From: Thermothielavioides terrestris NRRL 8126
Lineage: Eukaryota > Ascomycota > Sordariomycetes > Sordariales > Chaetomiaceae
DNA length: 64,000 bases
Assembly: GCF_000226115.1 (NCBI RefSeq)
Contig: NC_016457.1
Location: forward strand, 8,246,001 to 8,310,000
Direction of reading: 5' to 3'
A program made the position numbers and the translations under genes. This document shows, one piece after another, positions 58,401 through 64,000 of this stretch. Every line of letters begins with the position of its first letter. The stretch's first letter is position 1. The notes beneath the pieces are model-generated. The model searched no databases, was not told where the DNA came from, and was given only the letters and a program-made list of their open reading frames with translations.

Positions 58401-60534
58401 CGATAAAGAGCTTACCTAGATCTATCCTTTATTTAATAGGTCTACGACCTACTTCTAAATCTCTAGGAGATAGTCCTTTAGTATATTATATAAAAGTCTC
58501 TATAGAAGCTTAGGAGGTTTTCTATCTAGGTTTGTCTTAAGACGGATATAATAGTTAGCCTCCCCTTAATAAGGGGGTAGGCCGTTTATCTTCTCTTTGT
58601 CGAAAAGGTTAGCAAAGTTATATAGCTCCTCTAGCAAAGCGACCTTTAGGTCTAGGTCAATATTAGGCTAGGAGATAGCCGCTCCTAGTATAGTAGTTAT
58701 CTTATAAATACTAGTAATAAGGAACGTGTCTTATACCCCTTTAGACTTCTTCCTTTATACCCTATAGGCTATACTTATAAATACTATACTTATAACTAAG
58801 GTAGTATTAATTTTCTTCCACTATAAGGAGCATTTATATACCTATAGGCCACTTTATAAATTAATAGTAAGGACCCTATTAGCTAGGTCTAGTATAATCC
58901 TATAGTAGTTTATTTAAAAGAGCCCTAATATAATATTATAGGCTAGCCCTAGGACTATATAGAATATAGTAATACTGATCTACCTATCGATATCTATTGT
59001 AACGTAGGCGATATATATAATTTTCTTTATAATTTATACCCTCTTAACTACTATACCTAGGGTACAAAGAGTTGGCAAGCTTACCTACTTAATCTTTAAC
59101 CTCTAATATACTCTTTTACTAATAGCTCTATAGCTCTAGTACCTACTATCCACTTATATATTTATAAAACTAAAGGAGTTTAGGAAAATAAAGATAAAAA
59201 ATAGGGGCTTATCTATTCTTTCTCTAATCTCTATAAACTCGTTCTATAAACGGCTAGGTCCTTTTAGCCCCTATACAAGACTTTATATAGGGGCTACTCT
59301 TTTCCTTCCTCTTCCTTAGAGGGAGAGTCCTCCTCTACCTATTCTTTAGCCTCCAACTTATTAATATCAACCTAAGGAGCTAGTCTTTTAACTAAGGCGA
59401 AGGGATAGGTAGCTACAAAGTAGCCTTAGCGCCTATAATAGATATAGGCTTTAGCCTATTAGTACGCTATATATACTTCGTCGTTTATCTACTTTACCTA
59501 TAGTACGTTTATACCTTGTTTTCTTTTATTCTACTACTACTTTCCTTTATAACCTCTATTAGCTCCCTTCTAGGCTAGGGCAGTATAGGTTATATTAATC
59601 CTAGTTATCGGTATATCTCTATCTATATCCTTCTCTACGTCTATATTAGGCTTAGGTCGCTTTCTCTAGGACTACTAGTATTGTTCCTCTAAGTAAAAGG
59701 CCTCTAGGTCGATAGCGATCTCGTAGTATTTTACAATAGCTATAGTATAGTCGTTCTATAGGACCCCCTATCCTACTACAATATACTTTAACTTCGAAGA
59801 GAAGTATCGTTATAGTCTAATAAATTGTATCTCGTTGCTTTAATTAAGTCCTCTAGTCTTCGATAGCTTTACCTCAAAGTAAACAATAAAGGAGGAAAAT
59901 AGCTCGTTGTCTCTTTAACGGAGTATATCTAGCTCTATCAAGGCTATAACCTACTTGTAAAAGTCTATATAGACTATTGTAAAATACTTAAAAAATACTC
60001 CTAGGTCGTAGTTATAGCTAGGTTCTCCCAACTTATAAAAGGCTATAACTTTGGCCTAGACCCCCTAGCTAAAGTTTCTCTAAATGAACACCTATTGGTT
60101 ATAGAGGCCTCTAATAAAGTCCTAGTCTACTACTAGGATATATACTATCGTAGCCTTCTAGACGATAAAAAGCTCTTTTTTATCGTTGAAGGGTTATCCT
60201 ATAGGGAGGCGCTTCTACTACGTCTAGGGAGCTACTAGAGCTACGACGTCAGTCGTCGAAGCTAGGGCATTGGCTATTATAGAGATGTTTATAGCCTAAA
60301 CTATAGTAATCTAAGCTATATAAAGTTCCTCGATAGTTATATTCTAATATATAATCGTCTTCTACAAGAGTTGGAAGTGTTTATAGACCTAATCTAGGTC
60401 TAGGACCTATAGGATACCTAGGTTATTTATAGTAGCGTCTAGTCTGTTTAGTACTAGCGTTGGAACGCCTAGCGTACTACTCTTATCTATACCTAGAAGC
60501 AATAGCTACTCTATCTATAAGAAGGTAGTTGAAC

Positions 60535-60783
60535 TATAATGTACTAGCTTTATAGCATCTATAGATAAGTGTACAATGTTCTATTCAACTACTTTAAGGA
60601 AGGAAAAAGGAGAAGTATAGGCTATAGTCCTTATATATAGAGTTTTTTAGGGGTTCGCAAAGTAGGTTTAGGCCAACGTTATTCTAGGTGTAAAATGGGC
60701 TCGCTATAGGTCTGTCTTAGGGCCGCTATAGATCCTAGGCGTAGCCCTATATACCTAGCCTAGGTATAGCCTAGTCTATAACA
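60535..60783 (-). repeat. Gypsy 5' LTR
   Basis: 249-bp partner of 53265-53513. In element sense it starts TGTTATAGAC with TG intact and ends CATTATA. The following TSD is AAATT at 60784-60788. Confidence 0.85.
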
Positions 60784-63700
60784 AAATTATCTATTTATTA
60801 TTATATTAGATTAATAGGATTTTATTATCTAGATAGATCTCTAATGCCTCTAATAAGTGTTAAAGGAATATACCTTCTTTTACTACCTATATAAGTACTA
60901 ACAACTCTACTTCTATAGTTAATATAGTTATTATATCCTATTTACTAGTTCGTTAGGCGATTAGCTCTTTGAATAGAATAATAGTATAACCTTATAAGCT
61001 CTTACGATCGATACTATTGTCAACGAAGTTAGTATCGCTAGCTATAATTAGGATATCTCCTCCTCCTAGCTAAAGGGCCTAGAACCTTGTTCGATAGAGA
61101 TATTATAGTACTTAATTAGCTATATAGTAGTGTTTAAGTCCTAGATTCTAATTGAACTATATAAGCTTAGAGGCTATAAAGGCAATGTCTAGGTATATAT
61201 TGATAGCGGTATATAGGATTAAGCTAATCTTCCTTTGATAGAGCCTAATAGAGCTATAGCTAACAACATCGTTGTAAGAGAGTAATTCGCCTTTAGCCAT
61301 TAGAGTCTCTAGCTCTCTTTCTTCCTAGGCTAACCTTACAATCTTCTTAATATATATTATCTAGCTAAGCTAGATTAAGCGCCTTTTATAGTTGTAATAA
61401 ATCTCTATACTTAGGAACTATAGGAGGTTATCTCCTTTTATAAGTTTATACTTTTCTTATAGCTAGCTAATTACTTTGTTAGCTTAGTATTAATCCTTCT
61501 TATAGTAGGCGAAGACGATATTATCTATATAGAAGAAGATGATAATGCCTTTGTTTGTTATAATATAGGGCTTTTATAGTATAGCTTAGAACCCTAAGTT
61601 CCTTAGAGTAGCCGTTAGCTCTTATTACTAAAGGAGAAGAGACTTCTATAGGCTATAGAGTACCTTCTTTAGCTTTAGAATAGTCACTAGTTTACAATAG
61701 CTATATAGCATCTCTATATAAATATCCTTATTGATCTTTGTATTAACAAAGGCATTGACTATATTGAACTACTTTAGTTCTAGGTTAAACCTTACTATAG
61801 TAGCGAGTATTGTTTTAAAGGATTATATAGCGAGTATAGCAATATAGTTCTCTTTAGTAAACCTCTTCTTTTATTAATTGCTATATACTATAAGCCTTGC
61901 CTTATACTTAACGAGGTACCTACTCTTATTGAACTTATAGATATACACTTATATATAATCTAGGATCTATTTGCCCTAGACCTCTTTATTATAGTAGCAA
62001 ATCTCTTTCTAGGAGCCTATTATTTTATAGCTTTGAAGATAATTGTATTTAACTTCTAAGAATAGCTAGCTTAGTAGATGACCTTCGAATTCAAAGTACT
62101 ATCGAAGTATAGATAGAAGTATCGACTAGTAGATAGATCTAAGCTTACCTTTTTACTATAGACGATCAACTTCTTCTTAGAAGATCCTTTTAACGCTACT
62201 ATCTTCCTTTTTAATAGTACTAACTACCTTCTTAGCCTCTTTTTTACTCTTTTAAGCGAGTTCCTCTCTCTCTTCCTCTATATAGAGGACCCTCTTTAAG
62301 TGCCTACGTTTAGTAGCTCTAGGGCCTAATGTTCCTACGTTAAAGGTAGCCTCCTATAGTTAGAATGCTCCTTTAGAGGCTCTAGACGAATATAAGCCTA
62401 GGAAGGTAGCTACAATTAAGGCGTTTAACGAAGTAGGCGAAGGAGTTAGATATTAGAACTCTAGGAAGGTGCCTATAGTATCGCCTTTTACTATAATAGT
62501 ATCTAACACTTCTTCAGTAGTAGCTAAGCTCTCTTCTAGTTCTTTGAAGATTATTAAAAATATATTAAACGCCTCTATTATATCCTCTTCTTTAGCTATA
62601 GATATAAGATCGTTATTATCTAGCTAATTATCATTATTAGCGCCTTTAGTATTAAGCTAATACTTTAGCTCTTCGAAGTCTATTTAAGGAATGTCCTATA
62701 CTATAAGCTTTAGATCACCTAGGTATATCTACTTTTTATTAAAGATTATATTATATATATATACTATTTAGTTAATAGCTAAGTTCTAAATATAATAGAT
62801 ATTTAAGGAATTATATTCTATAAAGTAGCTAATCTAAGCTCTTAGTTAGAACCGTTTAAAACGCCTTTCTTTCTTTTTAACGATATCTATTATAGCGAAT
62901 GCCTTATAACTATAGACCTTCAAATGCCCTTAGTATAGCTTATACTCTAAGGCTCTTAAGCTATCTCTCTTAGTAAAGAAGGTGTAAAAGCGATCTAATA
63001 GCGTTATCTACTCTGTTGTTAAGGATAATATCCTATTATAGAGGTATACTATAGCTTTAGTAACCTCTAGCTATAGTTGCCCTAGCAACTATATGCTAAT
63101 AGCTATTATTCTAGCCTTCTCTTTAATTATACCCCCTAAGCGTTTAGCGCCTTTGTTCTATATAGGCGTATTAGGCGCTAAAGGCTCTATTTAGATACCT
63201 TGTCTCTCTACCTAGGTAGAAATAGCGCTTGCTTATATAAATTCGTTGTTATACTCTAGGACTTTAATATATAGCTAATACTACTTTTTAAGTAGTATAG
63301 CAAGGTATTTAATAGCTACTAGGATACTTAGCGCCTCGCAATTATATAGATAATAGTCCTATATTATATCTAAATAGCAATCTATTGCTAATAGTAGATG
63401 TTTAAAGTGCTATTAGCCTTCTTCAAAAGGGTATAGATCTAGGGCGATCCTATCGCCTAGTCTATAGTTCAATGGCCTAGGAATACGATTAGGCCTATAT
63501 TTTAATTTGCTAAGGCTATAGCCATTATATTTAAATGTTAATACGCCTTTAATATACCTTCTTTATAAGCAATTAACAAAGTGTTTAAAGGCCCTTAGGC
63601 CTATATAGCTAAGGCGTAGGTACTAAGTTATAGCATCTGCTACACTCTTTATATAGCGAGCTTAGCAATCGAGTCTTTTCGTTTAGATAGCAAAGGCTAT

Positions 63701-64000
63701 AGGTATATAGTCTTTAGGTATATATTCAAAGATATATTGTTAAAGCTTCTTCGTAGTATATCCAAAGAGCGTATAATCTTAGCGTCTAAGTAGGTAGTTC
63801 GATATACTCTCTAGCCTATTATCCTACTAGATCCCTTATCGATTAAGCTACTTTAACGATATAATATTGTATATAAAGGTTAGGCAATAAGCTATATTAT
63901 ATAGTATAAGAACTATAACGCCTTTATTGTTCTATAGTTTAACATCTATCTCGCTATATCCTTCAATCTAAATAAGGTACTCGCCTACCTAGACATAGTT

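Larger units (their letters stand above)
53265..60783 (-). mobile_element. RIP-degraded Ty3/gypsy element with both LTRs
   Basis: Two 249-bp LTRs (53265-53513 and 60535-60783) bound 7.5 kb, and AAATT flanks both sides (53260-53264 and 60784-60788). Coding order on the minus strand is that of Ty3/gypsy. A gag-like region lies at about 60000-59650, then a CCHC zinc-knuckle relic near 59420-59470 (YIYYRR.GYFVATYPF). Reverse transcriptase follows with IVYLNNVLVYSN near 58035-58070 (ancestral YLDD). RNase H shows ILTDYKNLKYF near 57365-57410 and NYTIYNKELLAI near 57455-57500. Integrase shows SINFITNFPIKD near 56660-56690 and IIIIDYLSKYI near 56600. A purine-rich GGCGGGGGGAGTA (minus) abuts the left LTR, as a polypurine tract should. 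Stops and C-to-T/G-to-A changes throughout make it dead. It sits inside the copia element. Confidence 0.85.
52579..64000 (-). mobile_element. RIP-degraded Ty1/copia element, interrupted by a gypsy element
   Basis: Copia sequence occupies 52579-53264 and 60784-64000, with 53265-60783 a later insertion. Minus-strand reading gives, in pol order from right to left: an integrase-like segment VLEYNNEF near 63240; the reverse transcriptase motif FFYIDNIVFAY near 61520 (ancestral YVDD); RNase H block ASDTNFVDNSIDRKS near 61000; and TIEVELLVL near 60890. The RNase H C-terminal part (KVYRYL.., ELNIADGL-like) resumes left of the gypsy insertion. Almost every codon shows C-to-T/G-to-A decay with many TAA/TAG stops. 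The gag end and the 5' LTR lie beyond 64000. Confidence 0.75.

Noticed and set aside
1..64000. tRNA, rRNA or CRISPR
   Set aside because: I looked for GGTTCGANTCC-type B boxes and regular repeat-spacer arrays and saw none that fold or repeat convincingly; a covariance-model scan could still find one.

Overview
The window is nuclear DNA of a filamentous ascomycete, most likely a Sordariomycete (Sordariales-like). The grounds are short GT..AG introns (about 60-85 nt) with CTAAC/CTGAC-type branch sites, GC-rich third codon positions, fungus-specific regulators (Zn2Cys6, copper fist, C2H2 plus fungal_trans) and a sharply bounded, TpA-rich, CpA/TpG-poor block at the right end typical of repeat-induced point mutation (RIP). 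No bacterial or organellar features were seen.

Layout of the gene-bearing part (1-52578), with splice sites read directly from the sequence: (1) a 1286-aa long coiled-coil protein (1554-5631, +); (2) an 861-aa Zn2Cys6 factor resembling the Rgt1/COL-26 glucose-response group (7024-9782, +), with a probable 5'UTR intron; (3) a 445-aa copper-fist factor (14546-12826, -); (4) a ketopantoate reductase family enzyme (23279-24714, +); (5) a small two-exon unknown gene (25541-25096, -); (6) a small Ala/Lys/Glu-rich protein with a 13-nt first exon (28102-28928, +); (7) a DUF2461 protein (30958-29377, -); (8) a phytanoyl-CoA dioxygenase family protein (33097-34110, +); (9) a secreted GH55 exo-beta-1,3-glucanase in seven exons (36976-34258, -); (10) a C2H2/fungal_trans factor (42132-45414, +); (11) the ESCRT-0 subunit Hse1 (49271-46561, -); (12) a membrane-protein gene cut off by a retrotransposon (51479-52597, +). 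Most neighbours are convergent pairs and do not form a cluster or pathway. Large gene-poor stretches lie at 9.8-12.8, 14.5-22.3 and 37-42 kb.

Mobile DNA: a 431-bp MITE-like element (22268-22698) has about 30-bp terminal inverted repeats and an exact 10-bp flanking duplication, and carries a degenerate telomere-like CCCTAA tract and a GC hairpin. A tandemly duplicated Tc1/mariner-like deletion derivative (31163-32290) has TA-flanked CAGT ends and a remnant of the transposase DDE region. From 52579 to the right edge lies a nested retrotransposon pile: a RIP-degraded Ty1/copia element on the minus strand (209-bp 3' LTR at 52579-52787, the rest running off the window) is interrupted at 53265-60783 by a RIP-degraded Ty3/gypsy element, also on the minus strand, with 249-bp LTRs and target duplication AAATT. 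The copia LTR begins inside the membrane-protein gene and supplies its present stop codon. The gypsy element also carries a roughly 400-codon antisense reading frame between integrase and 3' LTR, interrupted almost only by TAA/TAG codons; this is the most unusual signal in the window.
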